NCBI GenBank assembly: GCA_049840515.1
Contig: JASGKW010000011.1
Coordinates: 62,001-126,000, forward strand
DNA: 64,000 nucleotides
Source: Muricomes sp049840515
Lineage (GTDB): Bacteria; Bacillota; Clostridia; Lachnospirales; Lachnospiraceae
Reading direction: 5' to 3'
In this document: in pieces, positions 35,416-43,445 of the stretch
How positions within the stretch are numbered: position 1 is the stretch's first letter
Layout: each line of letters opens with the position of its first letter
The notes under the pieces: model-generated
Databases searched by the model: none
What the model was told of the DNA's origin: nothing
Seen by the model: the letters and a program-made list of their open reading frames with translations, nothing else
Made by a program: the position numbers and the translations under genes

Positions 35416-35970
35416 ATGACAAAAAAAATTGGTTTTATTGTTGGAAGCCTGAGGGCGGATTCATATAATAAGAAGATAGCAAAGAAGTTTGCAGCTCTGT
35501 TGCCGGACGGATTTGAAGCAGTATTTCTTGAGATTGGAAATCTACCTCTTTATAATGAGGATTTGGAGGCGGAAGGGAAAGTTCCAAGTGCATGGAGTGA
35601 GTTTAGAAAAGCTGTAAAAGCAATTGATGGAGTTTTCTTTTTTACCCCGGAATATAATCGTTCGCTTCCCGCAGCTCTTAAGAATGCATTAGATGTAGGT
35701 TCTCGTCCTTATGGTGCGAATGTATGGACGAAGATGCCAGGCTTAGTAGTCAGCGGTTCTATGGGACCTATTTCTGGATTTGGCGCAAATCACCATTTGC
35801 GTCAGTCATTGGTATGTTTAGATGTACCAGTCTTGCAGCAGCCGGAGGCTTACATTGGAAATGTTCAAAACTTACTTAATGACAAGGGGGAGTTTGCAGA
35901 GTCCACAGTTGATTTTTTCCAAAAGATTGTTGATGAATATGTGATTTTCTTTAACAAGCTGACAGATTAA
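35416..35970 (+). CDS. NADPH-dependent FMN reductase family protein
   Basis: ATG 35416 (MTKKIGFIVGSLRADSYNKKIAKKF) follows AGAAGGAGGAAG; the longer frame from 35374 is unlikely. The 184-residue flavodoxin-like fold has the phosphate-binding GSLRADSYN, the FMN loop FFFTPEYNRSLPAALKNALD (residues about 70-90) and GSMGPISGFGANHHLRQ. Proteins of this family reduce FMN, quinones, chromate or azo compounds with NAD(P)H. It is monocistronic with a strong terminator at 36008. Substrate preference cannot be told. Confidence 0.88.
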   Translation: MTKKIGFIVGSLRADSYNKKIAKKFAALLPDGFEAVFLEIGNLPLYNEDLEAEGKVPSAWSEFRKAVKAIDGVFFFTPEYNRSLPAALKNALDVGSRPYGANVWTKMPGLVVSGSMGPISGFGANHHLRQSLVCLDVPVLQQPEAYIGNVQNLLNDKGEFAESTVDFFQKIVDEYVIFFNKLTD

Positions 35971-36007
35971 TTCAGGACTATTTAAATACTAAATCTGCCA
36001 TAACCAG

Positions 36008-36032
36008 CGGGTTCCTCGGAACCCGTTTTTTA
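36008..36032 (+). terminator. Terminator after FMN reductase gene
   Basis: CGGGTTCC (36008-36015) pairs with GGAACCCG (36018-36025) across a TC loop, followed by six T. The 2-nt loop means the innermost pairs open. Confidence 0.8.
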
Positions 36033-36048
36033 TTTATAAAATCTGCCA

Positions 36049-36104
36049 TTGACTTCTTGCAAAGAATTGCTATAATAAGTATTAGTTGGTTAGTTATATC
36101 TAAC
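36049..36104 (+). promoter_or_regulatory. Promoter with adjacent palindrome
   Basis: TTGACT (36049-36054), 16-bp spacer, TATAAT (36071-36076). Just downstream of the expected start, GTTAGTTATATCTAAC (36089-36104) is nearly palindromic and could be an operator. It serves the gene at 36196. Confidence 0.6.
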
Positions 36105-36195
36105 TTGATGATTGTATTAGTTTGAGAAACTGAACAAGACAAAATAATTGGATGAAGGCCACACCGTATTTTGGCGGCAGGAGAAGGAGCTCTAT

Positions 36196-36882
36196 ATGAG
36201 TTACGAGAATTGGAGAGATAAGGTTTCAGATTTTAAGACAATAGATGTGCGGCATCTGCAGGGGAATTTTTTTGCCGGATTACAGAAACAGGCTAAAGGT
36301 GTAAAAGTTGGAGAGGGGTTGGAGGTTATTCAGAGCTTTGAACCGCATCCTCTCTATGCAGCTTTCGCTGCCCTTGGGTTTGAACATTATACGGAAGAGG
36401 TTGCCTCCGGTGAATTTCATGCTTATTTTTACCGGACAGAAATAAAAGAAGATGAACAGCAATCGCCATTTAAACCGCTGGCACTGTTGAATTATCCAAT
36501 GATTGATGAGCGCCTCGGGGAGCTTGCAGCAGATTTTTGGGATTTGACATGGAATGATGAGAAGCGCACACTGCCCTATGAGACCAGGCTTTTATTATCG
36601 TTGACTAATGCTGTCGGTGCCGGAAGAATGCGTCAGGCATCAGAGAGGCTGATTAAGGCTTATGTGTATGGGATAGATTCTGCAGCATTAGATGATGTAT
36701 TTGAACTGCTGGCATGGAATCAGGGGATTGGACATTTCAGCTCAGAGATTGGTCCGTCTGCACTGTTTCAGGCATATAAGCTTATTAAAACGCAGGAGAA
36801 AAGCGGAAAGAGCCGTGATGAAATCAAACAACTGCTCATGGAAAAGTTTGGGGAGAAGAATGAGGAGGTCAAAGTTCAGTAG
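36196..36882 (+). CDS. DUF2249 domain fused to a carboxymuconolactone decarboxylase-like domain
   Basis: ATG 36196 (MSYENWRDKVSDFKTIDVRHLQG) is preceded by GGAGAAGGAGC. The 228-residue protein has an N-terminal DUF2249/TusA-like domain (about residues 12-80; FKTIDVRHLQGNFF, LEVIQSFEPHPLYAAFAALGF) and a C-terminal helical part (about 95-205; RTLPYETRLLLSLTNAVGAGR) resembling the carboxymuconolactone decarboxylase/AhpD fold, but without the redox CxxC of AhpD. DUF2249 domains are found with nitric-oxide, haem-iron or sulphur-handling proteins; the role of this combination is not known to me. A methyltransferase gene follows after 45 nt, so the two are likely co-transcribed. Confidence 0.65.
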   Translation: MSYENWRDKVSDFKTIDVRHLQGNFFAGLQKQAKGVKVGEGLEVIQSFEPHPLYAAFAALGFEHYTEEVASGEFHAYFYRTEIKEDEQQSPFKPLALLNYPMIDERLGELAADFWDLTWNDEKRTLPYETRLLLSLTNAVGAGRMRQASERLIKAYVYGIDSAALDDVFELLAWNQGIGHFSSEIGPSALFQAYKLIKTQEKSGKSRDEIKQLLMEKFGEKNEEVKVQ

Positions 36883-36927
36883 CTCAATAAGCATGATAGT
36901 GTTGAATCTTAAAAAGAAGGTGAATAT

Positions 36928-37533
36928 ATGCTAAATAGATTTTTTCAGAATACACGCAAACCCAAAGGTGTGCTGGGAAGAATGATGCTCCGTGGAATGA
37001 ATACCGGGCATTCAAAGCTGGCAGCCTGGGGATTTTCCTTTTTGCCAGTTAAAAAAGGTGACCATATTTTGGATATAGGCTGCGGGGGCGGTGCGAATAT
37101 TGCTAAAATGTTAAAAGACTTTCCAAGCAGTACAGTGGATGGTATAGACTATTCCAAGGAAAGTGTTTTGTTCAGCAGGAAAACAAATGCTCATGAACTT
37201 GGCAGACGCTGTACCATCCGGCAGGGCAATGTGATGAGCCTGCCCTATCCCGACCAGTCTATAGATGTAGTTACCGCTTTTGAAACGATTTATTTCTGGC
37301 CGGATTTAGACAAAGCATTTTCGGAAGTCAGGAGAGTATTGAAACCAGACGGAATATTTTTTATTTGCTGCGAATCTGATGATTCCAGTGATTCCACATG
37401 GACCAGCCGCATAGAGGGTATGACTGTTTATGGTAGTGAAGATATAAAAAACCGTTTGACTAAAACAGGATTTGGAGGCATCCAGCTTCGTAGAAACAAA
37501 AACGGCTGGGTGTGTATAAAGGGAGTTCGATAA
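36928..37533 (+). CDS. Class I SAM-dependent methyltransferase
   Basis: A 201-residue protein from ATG 36928 with AGAAGGTG upstream. The SAM-binding motif I is ILDIGCGGGANIAKML (about residues 50-65), followed by VDGIDYSKESVLFSRK (motif II acidic residue) and MSLPYPDQSIDVVTAFETIYFWPDLDKAFSEVRRVLKPDGIFFICCE, as in the Methyltransf_11 group. The N-terminal about 35 residues (GRMMLRGMNTGHSKLAAWGFS) resemble small-molecule or quinone-like methylases. The substrate is unknown. Likely second gene of the operon with the DUF2249 protein. Confidence 0.87.
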   Translation: MLNRFFQNTRKPKGVLGRMMLRGMNTGHSKLAAWGFSFLPVKKGDHILDIGCGGGANIAKMLKDFPSSTVDGIDYSKESVLFSRKTNAHELGRRCTIRQGNVMSLPYPDQSIDVVTAFETIYFWPDLDKAFSEVRRVLKPDGIFFICCESDDSSDSTWTSRIEGMTVYGSEDIKNRLTKTGFGGIQLRRNKNGWVCIKGVR

Positions 37534-37631
37534 CTGCAAAAAGAGTTTCCTTATAGGCTGCCTATATTATATTTCCCGTTTCATTACCTGATTAAAATGA
37601 ACGGCTGTATTAGATTGAATATTTGCAGATA

Positions 37632-37850
37632 TCATCTGGACATCTTCGGGCAACAGACTTGCATTTCCAAAGCCAGCTTATTTCCAAAGCTTTCTATCAG
37701 ATGGGCTAACAATTCATTTACGGATGAAAAATGAACAAAAATTGTACCATGTGATATCTTTGCTTCTTTTGCAATCATAGCGGTGGTGGCAGTAAAGCCG
37801 TACTCAGAATATGTTTTGTAAGCAGTGTCAATTCTTATATACTTTTGAAA
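37632..37850 (-). pseudogene. TetR-family relic (DNA-binding half only)
   Basis: On the minus strand this stretch reads YIRIDTAYKTYSEYGFTATT then AMIAKEAKISHGTIFVHFSS and VNELLAHLIESFGNKL, an unmistakable TetR helix-turn-helix region. There is no start codon in frame (a stop lies upstream) and the frame ends in CCPKMSR with no ligand-binding domain. It is therefore a decayed or truncated regulator. The remainder of the 405-nt gap (37534-37938) holds no other gene that I can see; the plus-strand promoter of nrdI must lie in its right part. Confidence 0.7.
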
Positions 37851-37938
37851 TAAAGTGGAAATAAAAAAACTGATGTGCTACAATGAGTTAGACGAAGCGA
37901 ACTGAAGACTTTTAATAAGACACAAAGGAGATAGAATC

Positions 37939-38298
37939 ATGTTAAAAGTAGTTTATGACAGTAAAACAGGATTTGGGAAAAAGTTTGCAGAGAAAGTATC
38001 AGACAATACACAGCCGATAACCGCTCCGATAGATTCACCATGCATCCTGGTTACTCGAAATGTGGGTCTCGGGATGATTCCGCAGTCCACAAAAGATTTT
38101 TTGTCCAGGAATGGTAAATATGTAGTGGGTGTTGTTGTAAATGGAAGCCGGAAGTTTGGAAGACTTTTCTGCGCTGCCGGGCCGAAAATCGAAGCGGAAT
38201 TTAAGATTCCCATACTCCGCAATATTGAGCGGGATGGAGATGATAAGGACGTGTCTGAAGTCAAAGAATTTCTGACACAATATGATAAGAGAGCATAA
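37939..38298 (+). CDS. nrdI: Ribonucleotide reductase class Ib assembly flavoprotein NrdI
   Basis: A 119-residue flavodoxin-like protein from ATG 37939 after AAAGGAG. The sequence LVTRNVGLGMIPQSTKDFLSRN and VVGVVVNGSRKFGRLFCAAGPKIEAEFKIPILRNIE is typical of NrdI, which supplies an oxidant to build the dimanganese-tyrosyl radical cofactor of class Ib ribonucleotide reductase. No nrdE or nrdF gene is adjacent, so those must lie elsewhere, or the protein serves another flavodoxin role. The membrane-protein gene downstream begins 27 nt later. Confidence 0.85.
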   Translation: MLKVVYDSKTGFGKKFAEKVSDNTQPITAPIDSPCILVTRNVGLGMIPQSTKDFLSRNGKYVVGVVVNGSRKFGRLFCAAGPKIEAEFKIPILRNIERDGDDKDVSEVKEFLTQYDKRA

Positions 38299-38325
38299 TA
38301 AATGTTTATGCCAGGAGGTATATCT

Positions 38326-39006
38326 ATGTTGACTTTGTCTTTAATATCCGGGCTTATCAGTGCAGTATGCTGGATGCTCGGCGATATTTTTCTTGTAGGA
38401 TTTGATATTGAGCTGGAACGGCATAAGGATTTTCTTGAAGGTACGGAAATTAAAAATAAAAGAATGGCGGTGCTGATGCTTTCAGGCTCCACACCTCGTT
38501 TGCGGTTTGGCGCCCTGATTGCAAACTTTTCAATCCCGTTTATGTTGTGTTCAGTCTACTCACTGTATGTCATGGCTGAACCGTCTGCATGGGCGATTAT
38601 TGCTGCAATATTGTTTGGGGTTGGATTTTCACTCTCCCCGGTGGCACATGTGGCTTACTATTATGTGGGCACGTTGTGTAAAACACTTTTTGATGAATAC
38701 AAGCGCAGCGGAAAAGTGAGTGCGGCTGGAGAATCACTGGTCAACGAATATATTCATTTTCTGGATATCACATGGAGGGCGGCCATAGGTATTACAGCCT
38801 TGGGGTGGATTGTCTATGCTCTTTTGATTTTGTTTGGAAAAACATCTCTGCCTCCATTATTCTGCCTGTTTACACCTTTGACGGTCAGCCCGTTGGCACT
38901 GCTGGTATCAAAACTTAGAATTGGAGCCCCGTATCTGAATGGCGCAGGTTTCAATGTTGCACTTACCATATTTTTTGCAGTTGCTTTGGCTTTTCATTTG
39001 ATGTGA
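38326..39006 (+). CDS. DUF6796-like integral membrane protein
   Basis: ATG 38326 (MLTLSLISGLISAVCWMLGDIFLVGF) lies 7 nt after CCAGGAGG; the in-frame ATG at 38302 is less well placed. The 226-residue protein has about six hydrophobic helices, with GDIFLVGFDIELERHKDF near the first loop and VAHVAYYYVGTLCKTLFDEYKR in the middle. It resembles a family of uncharacterised Firmicute membrane proteins (DUF6796-type, from memory). No catalytic residues stand out. It follows nrdI closely and is ended by a terminator at 39037. Confidence 0.65.
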   Translation: MLTLSLISGLISAVCWMLGDIFLVGFDIELERHKDFLEGTEIKNKRMAVLMLSGSTPRLRFGALIANFSIPFMLCSVYSLYVMAEPSAWAIIAAILFGVGFSLSPVAHVAYYYVGTLCKTLFDEYKRSGKVSAAGESLVNEYIHFLDITWRAAIGITALGWIVYALLILFGKTSLPPLFCLFTPLTVSPLALLVSKLRIGAPYLNGAGFNVALTIFFAVALAFHLM

Positions 39007-39036
39007 TAGGATATAGATTAGAAAGAAACTTTGCGA

Positions 39037-39064
39037 AGATCAGCTTGTAGTGGCTGGTCTTTTT
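39037..39064 (+). terminator. Terminator
   Basis: AGATCAGC (39037-39044) pairs with GCTGGTCT (39053-39060), one G-U pair, followed by TTTTT. Confidence 0.75.
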
Positions 39065-39092
39065 AAATCCCTTTATGTTGAATAAAAGAAAC

Positions 39093-39149
39093 ATTATATA
39101 TTACAAAATGTAATATATAATTGACATTTGGAAATATATAATGTATAAT
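39093..39149 (+). promoter_or_regulatory. Consensus promoter with perfect 29-bp palindrome
   Basis: ATTATATATTACA (39093-39105) and TGTAATATATAAT (39109-39121) are exact reverse complements around AAA. The right arm touches TTGACA (39121-39126), followed by a 17-bp spacer and TATAAT (39144-39149), both at consensus. Placement suggests autoregulation by the XRE protein encoded directly downstream. Confidence 0.75.
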
Positions 39150-39172
39150 CCAATCATAAATAAAAGGAGAAC

Positions 39173-39376
39173 ATGTACGTGAAAAATAAAAAACTCAAGA
39201 TTGCAAGGATTGAATGTGACATGAGCCAGGAGGATTTGGCTAATATTGTTGGTGTCACGCGGCAGACCATTGGTTTGATAGAGTCTGGAAATTATAATCC
39301 CACCTTGAAGCTTTGCATTGCAATATGTAAAGCTCTTAACAAAAATCTAAATGACTTATTTTGGGAGGAATCGTAA
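39173..39376 (+). CDS. Small XRE-family (Cro/CI) regulator
   Basis: A 67-residue helix-turn-helix protein, almost entirely DNA-binding domain: KLKIARIECDMSQEDLANIV then GVTRQTIGLIESGNYNPTLK. This compact type (YgzD-like) is usually paired with a membrane protein. ATG 39173 and GTG 39179 are both possible; AAAGGAG lies nearer the optimum for GTG. Its stop overlaps the start of the following membrane-protein gene by one base (TAATG), so translation is coupled. The perfect palindrome at its promoter is the probable binding site. Confidence 0.88.
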   Translation: MYVKNKKLKIARIECDMSQEDLANIVGVTRQTIGLIESGNYNPTLKLCIAICKALNKNLNDLFWEES

Positions 39377-39867
39377 TGAAAATAAAGAAAATACAAGATG
39401 AACGTGTCTTACAATTAAATAACAAGATTCAAAGTGAAGCTTATTTTGTAGTATTGCTCCTTTTGGCTGTTTCTGTTTTTATCAAATCCTATGTGATGAG
39501 CATGCCTTTTTTACAGTATGCAGCCGAATTCGGAATTATTGTTTTGTCAATAGTTTACATTACAGTGAGGAGTATGTTTGTCGGCCATAATTTCATAGAT
39601 ACTTCTAAAAGCGGGAAAGTATTAACAATGGTGTCAATTTTAGCCTTAAGCCTGGTGGTAAGTATCACAAATGGAATAAAAAATTACTCCTTATATGGCG
39701 ACAAGTATACGGGAATATTTGATGGACATTTTATTGCTGTATTGGTATTTACTTTTATTTCCACAATTGTTTTTATTTCTGCTGTGTTTGCTTTTCTATA
39801 TTGGCTGAACATGAAGGGACAGCAAAGGCTTGAAAAGAAACTGAGTGAGGAAGATGAATTGGATTGA
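39376..39867 (+). CDS. DUF6773-like membrane protein coupled to the XRE regulator
   Basis: ATG 39376 overlaps the stop of the regulator gene, with TGGGAGGA just upstream. The 163-residue protein has a cytosolic N-terminus (KIKKIQDERVLQLNNKIQSEAY), four membrane helices (about residues 24-43, 49-66, 83-102, 120-145) and a charged C-terminal tail (KGQQRLEKKLSEEDELD). The DERxxxxxxKxxSEAY start is typical of small Firmicute membrane proteins co-encoded with XRE regulators (DUF6773-type, from memory). Function unknown; regulation of the XRE protein by membrane sequestration is one idea. Confidence 0.7.
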   Translation: MKIKKIQDERVLQLNNKIQSEAYFVVLLLLAVSVFIKSYVMSMPFLQYAAEFGIIVLSIVYITVRSMFVGHNFIDTSKSGKVLTMVSILALSLVVSITNGIKNYSLYGDKYTGIFDGHFIAVLVFTFISTIVFISAVFAFLYWLNMKGQQRLEKKLSEEDELD

Positions 39868-39893
39868 TTTCACACATGCGGGCCGCAGTCAGG

Positions 39894-41765
39894 CTATTTA
39901 TATTTTCTATCATATAAAAGCGCTGCATTCAGAACAACAAGTACTGACCCGGCATTATGAACTAAAGCACCGGTTACAGGGGTGAGTACTCCTGTCACTG
40001 AGAGCAGTATAGCCGCAAAATTAATTGACATGGACAGCATAATGTTAAATTTGATGGTTCGTACTGTGGAATTGGACAGCTTTTTCAGGTATGGGATTTT
40101 TGCAATATCATCCCCTATCAGGGCAATGTCTGCCGCTTCAACCGCAATATCGCTTCCCATGCTGCCCATAGCGACACCGACATCAGCTATTTTAAGTGCG
40201 GGGGCATCATTTACCCCGTCACCAATCATGCAGACCTTGTGCCCCTGTTCCTCAAGTTCTTTAATTTTGTTTACCTTGTCGGACGGGAGCAGTTCTGCTT
40301 TCACAGACTGAATGCCGACTTTTTTTGCAAAATAGAGGGCAGTCTGTTCATGGTCACCCGTCAGCAGGACAATATTGGTGTTCATATCATGCAGCTCTTT
40401 TACCATGATTTGTGCGGTATCCCGCAGCGTATCTGAGAGTGCGATTACCCCAATTAAGGACTGATTGCTGGAGACTAGAATAGTGGCCTTTCCTTGTGAC
40501 TGAAAGTGAGCCAGAGTATCCATAACCTGCTGCTCAATATGGATTCCGTTCTCTTTTAGATATGCCAAATTACCGCACTGCAGCACTTGCCCCTTTACAG
40601 CTGCCTGAATCCCTTTCCCCGGTATCATTTGAAAATCCATGGCAGGCTGGAGGGAGATGCCCTGCTCTTTGGCATAATCTACAACTGCTTTTGCCAGAGG
40701 GTGTTCTGAGTATGCTTCGGCAGAGGCAGCCAGACTTAGCAGATGATTTTTGTCTATATTTTCAATAAAAGTATGTATATCACTGACAACGAGAGTACCA
40801 TTCGTCAAGGTTCCTGTCTTATCGAACGCAATGCAGTCCACTTTGCCCATATTTTCGAGGGCTTCTCCCGATTTTATGATGACGCCATGTTTTGTGGCCT
40901 GACCGATTGCCGCCATGACGGAGGTTGGAGTAGCTAAAACAAGGGCACAGGGGCAGAATACTACCAATATGGTGACCCCCCGGACTAATTCTCCTGTAAA
41001 AATAAATGTAAGCACAGCGATGCTCAGAGCGATGGGAACAAGCCATGTAGCCCACTTGTCTGCGATTCGCTGCATGGGAGCTTTGCTGTTTTCAGCTTCC
41101 TGCACCAGTTGTATGAGTTTTTGGAGAGAGGAATCCTCACCAACCTTGGTGGCAATGATATCAATTGAGCCGAAACGGTTCAGAGTTCCGCTAAACACAC
41201 TATCTCCAATTCCTTTATCTATAGGCAGTGACTCGCCGGTCATAACAGACTGATCAATGGAGGTATTGCCTGCAATAATTTCACCATCCACCGGGATAGT
41301 CTCTCCAGGCAGTATCCGCAGAATGTCATTTCTTCTGATTTGTTCCAAAGATACCATTTCTTCATGCGTTCCGGTTTTATCTGCTGTGAGGCGCCTTCCC
41401 TGTATGGGAACGAGACTGATTAATTGTTTTAGGCCTTTCTTAGCCCGCTCTACTGTCTTATCTTCCAATATAGCGCCAATCGCCATAATAAAGGCAACTT
41501 CACCTGCTGCAAATAATTCTCCGATTGCGACGGAAGCTATCATAGCAATGGAAATCAGCAGGGCAGAAGAGACCCATCTTTGAAAGATAAGCCTTGTGAC
41601 AGCAAGGTATAAAAGAGGGAAGCCGCAGATTACCACAGTGACCCAGGCCGGGTCAATGGGAAAATCCGCGCCGCTGAGAAGTAATACAAGGCTTGCGGTT
41701 AGAAATACAGCAGCCACAATGGTCATGGGGATACCACTAAATAGATGATTTGATTTTTTCAGCAT
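39894..41765 (-). CDS. Heavy-metal P1B-type ATPase
   Basis: A 623-residue P-type ATPase starting at 41765 (minus) after AAGGAGGGTG. It has no N-terminal metal-binding domain and begins directly with membrane helices. Motifs: TGES in MTGESLPID (actuator), the metal-site CPC in VVFCPCALVLATPTS, the phosphorylated Asp in DKTGTLTNG, HP in SEHPLAKA and GDGVNDAPALK. These mark a P1B transition-metal exporter; CPC fits Cu, Ag, Zn or Cd. The upstream CsoR-type repressor with a Cys-His-Cys ligand set argues for copper. Some members of this clade are annotated as cadmium or zinc pumps. Operon with csoR (24-nt gap). Confidence 0.9.
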   Translation of the reverse strand: MLKKSNHLFSGIPMTIVAAVFLTASLVLLLSGADFPIDPAWVTVVICGFPLLYLAVTRLIFQRWVSSALLISIAMIASVAIGELFAAGEVAFIMAIGAILEDKTVERAKKGLKQLISLVPIQGRRLTADKTGTHEEMVSLEQIRRNDILRILPGETIPVDGEIIAGNTSIDQSVMTGESLPIDKGIGDSVFSGTLNRFGSIDIIATKVGEDSSLQKLIQLVQEAENSKAPMQRIADKWATWLVPIALSIAVLTFIFTGELVRGVTILVVFCPCALVLATPTSVMAAIGQATKHGVIIKSGEALENMGKVDCIAFDKTGTLTNGTLVVSDIHTFIENIDKNHLLSLAASAEAYSEHPLAKAVVDYAKEQGISLQPAMDFQMIPGKGIQAAVKGQVLQCGNLAYLKENGIHIEQQVMDTLAHFQSQGKATILVSSNQSLIGVIALSDTLRDTAQIMVKELHDMNTNIVLLTGDHEQTALYFAKKVGIQSVKAELLPSDKVNKIKELEEQGHKVCMIGDGVNDAPALKIADVGVAMGSMGSDIAVEAADIALIGDDIAKIPYLKKLSNSTVRTIKFNIMLSMSINFAAILLSVTGVLTPVTGALVHNAGSVLVVLNAALLYDRKYK

Positions 41766-41789
41766 ATCGCACCCTCCTTGTTTAGACTG

Positions 41790-42104
41790 TTATTTTAAGA
41801 ACTTTTCAATTGCATTGTTTAAGTCTTCCAAAACCTTTCTGTCGCCGCTTTCCACAGCATCCACAACACAGTGGTCAATATGGTCCTGTAAAATAATCCT
41901 TCCTATGCCATTTATGGCAGAACGTATGGCGGAAAGCTGAATTAAAATTTCACTGCAATCACGGCCTTCTTCCACCATTTTCTTGACAGATTGCATATGT
42001 CCCGTCACACGTGAAATGCGGTTCAGGACAGCTTTGGTCTGAGTATGGCTGTGAGTGTGGGTGTGAGCATGGTCATGATTATGATCGTGTACTGTATGTT
42101 CCAT
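41790..42104 (-). CDS. CsoR-family metal-sensing repressor with His-rich N-terminus
   Basis: ATG at 42104 (MEHTVHDHNHDHAHTHTHSH) follows AAGGAGAAAATACATT; the in-frame start at 42125 would overlap that site. The 104-residue all-helical protein matches CsoR/RcnR repressors: KAVLNRISRVTGHMQSVKKMV, GRDCSEILIQLSAIRSAING and DHIDHCV. The Cys of RDC and the His and Cys of HIDHC reproduce the C-H-C Cu(I) ligand set of CsoR. The N-terminal tail holds about nine His and may bind further metal. It should repress its own operon at the G/C-tract palindrome at 42151-42171 and release DNA on metal binding. Confidence 0.9.
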   Translation of the reverse strand: MEHTVHDHNHDHAHTHTHSHTQTKAVLNRISRVTGHMQSVKKMVEEGRDCSEILIQLSAIRSAINGIGRIILQDHIDHCVVDAVESGDRKVLEDLNNAIEKFLK

Positions 42105-42150
42105 AATGTATTTTCTCCTTATCATTAAAACCTATAAAAGCAATGCATTC

Positions 42151-42204
42151 ATATCCCCCGTGGGGGGATATAAATATGCTATAATATGAATTTTGAGTTG
42201 TCAA
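42151..42204 (-). promoter_or_regulatory. csoR-ATPase promoter and CsoR operator
   Basis: ATATCCCCC (42151-42159) and GGGGGATAT (42163-42171) form a perfect 9-3-9 palindrome with the G-tracts expected for a CsoR-type operator. On the minus strand TTGACA (42204-42199) lies 17 bp before TAGCAT (42181-42176), so the operator covers the transcription start. Confidence 0.8.
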
Positions 42205-42261
42205 GTGTAATATTTTTGAATGTACTGTTATACAGAAAAGAATGTGCAATTTATTTTTTCT

Positions 42262-42861
42262 TTAAGTCTTTTCTAACCGGCTTGGGCTTGTTGCTTTTTT
42301 TAAATACAACTCTATATTGGCATCGATATCTGCCATCATTTTTATTATTTTTTCGCTGGAATATTCAAAATCTGAAGAGACCCATTTGCTTATCATTGCA
42401 AAACATCCCTGGAGGTGATATTGGGCATAATAATCCAATTCTTCACTTACATGGTCAAGATTCAATATGCTGCACCAGTTTTTCAGACATGCACCTTTAA
42501 ATAGCATTGCGAGGCGGTGTGAGAAGTGAAGTGCGTTGTTATTAGAAAACAGCATTTTACATAGCTGTTTATTTTCTCCAATGTAACGGAACAACACTTC
42601 ATAGTATTCATTGAAATGCAGAGAAAAGTTTTCAGTAATAATATCATCTAGTTCCTCAATTACAGAGTCCTCCAATTCTTGATAGAGAGCATAGAGGTCT
42701 TCATAATGGGCGTAAAAGGTGGACCTGTGGATATCAGCTTTGTCTGTAAGCTCCTTTATCGTTATATTGTGGATATCCTTTTTGCTGATTAACTCGGCAA
42801 GCCCTTCCCTCAACGCCTTTTTTGTTTTTCTTACACGTCTGTCGTCCTGACTTGTACTCAT
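42262..42861 (-). CDS. TetR/AcrR family regulator
   Basis: A 199-residue regulator, start at 42861 (minus) after AAGGAGAAAACGCA. The N-terminal DNA-binding domain RKTKKALREGLAELISKKDI then NITIKELTDKADIHRSTFYAHYEDLYALY (about residues 12-60) is clear; the C-terminal half fits the TetR_C_7 type seen in Firmicute AcrR-like proteins. It lies upstream of csoR on the same strand but is separated by the csoR promoter, so independent regulation is likely. No obvious target gene is adjacent; the upstream divergent region holds only relics. Confidence 0.85.
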   Translation of the reverse strand: MSTSQDDRRVRKTKKALREGLAELISKKDIHNITIKELTDKADIHRSTFYAHYEDLYALYQELEDSVIEELDDIITENFSLHFNEYYEVLFRYIGENKQLCKMLFSNNNALHFSHRLAMLFKGACLKNWCSILNLDHVSEELDYYAQYHLQGCFAMISKWVSSDFEYSSEKIIKMMADIDANIELYLKKATSPSRLEKT

Positions 42862-43051
42862 TGCGTTTTCTCCTTATCTGATATTTTTAATTAAAAATGT
42901 ACTCTAACCGTCATTTTATTCCCATATTGCGCGTTGTATTGTACATTAAATTTAATTATAATAATTATAACACAGAAAAAGAACAGATGTCGGTTAATCT
43001 ATCTGATGTCTGAGAAAAAATAAAGATATTTCGGAAATAGAAGGAGAAAAA

Positions 43052-43270
43052 ATGGATAAGAAAAGGTATGTAAAGAGTAAGAAAGTGGTTATAACAATAG
43101 TGATTATATTTGCGATTGTGTTTTTACAACAGCAGTTATTGTATTGTTTAGCAGAATTAAGGACTATGAGCAGTATTCAGCATGTAGAAGGTGATTTATA
43201 TACCGTGAATTATTATGCAGACTATAAGCTGGATGATGTTTTGGAGGCGGGAGTGGTCAATCGTGTATAA
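43052..43270 (+). pseudogene. N-terminal relic, probably linear amide C-N hydrolase family
   Basis: ATG 43052 follows AGAAGGAG and gives a membrane anchor (VVITIVIIFAIVFLQQQLLY) and then EGDLYTVNYYADYKLDDVLE, which resembles the LYTMxYYGDYxLDxFL segment before the catalytic Cys in choloylglycine-hydrolase-like amidases. The frame stops at residue 72, before any catalytic core. A second short frame (YNIDDFSVDICNDMNYDKVHHF) follows to 43346. I read this as the 5' remains of a deleted gene; the family call is from memory and short. Confidence 0.45.
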
Positions 43271-43342
43271 CATTGATGATTTTTCGGTAGATATCTGCAA
43301 TGATATGAATTATGATAAGGTCCACCATTTCAAGGGGAAACA

Positions 43343-43445
43343 GTGAAGTTTGAGCGGATATTTATTGCAGATATCCCCAATTGGCTATCCGTTGCGTTTG
43401 TGGTGACTGCAATGATTGCAATGATTGCAATGATAAAGTTTGTTT
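43343..43445 (+). other. Short hydrophobic frame with 9-bp tandem repeats, relic
   Basis: GTG 43343 opens KFERIFIADIPNWLSVAFVV then TAMIAMIAMI before running into the reverse-strand XRE gene. TGCAATGAT is repeated three times at 43408-43434, coding the AMI repeat. No recognisable protein; probably a leftover of a membrane-protein gene. Confidence 0.35.

Noticed and set aside
43408..43434. TGCAATGAT x3 as a functional iteron set
   Set aside because: Only three 9-bp units in a relic coding stretch, with no replication gene nearby.
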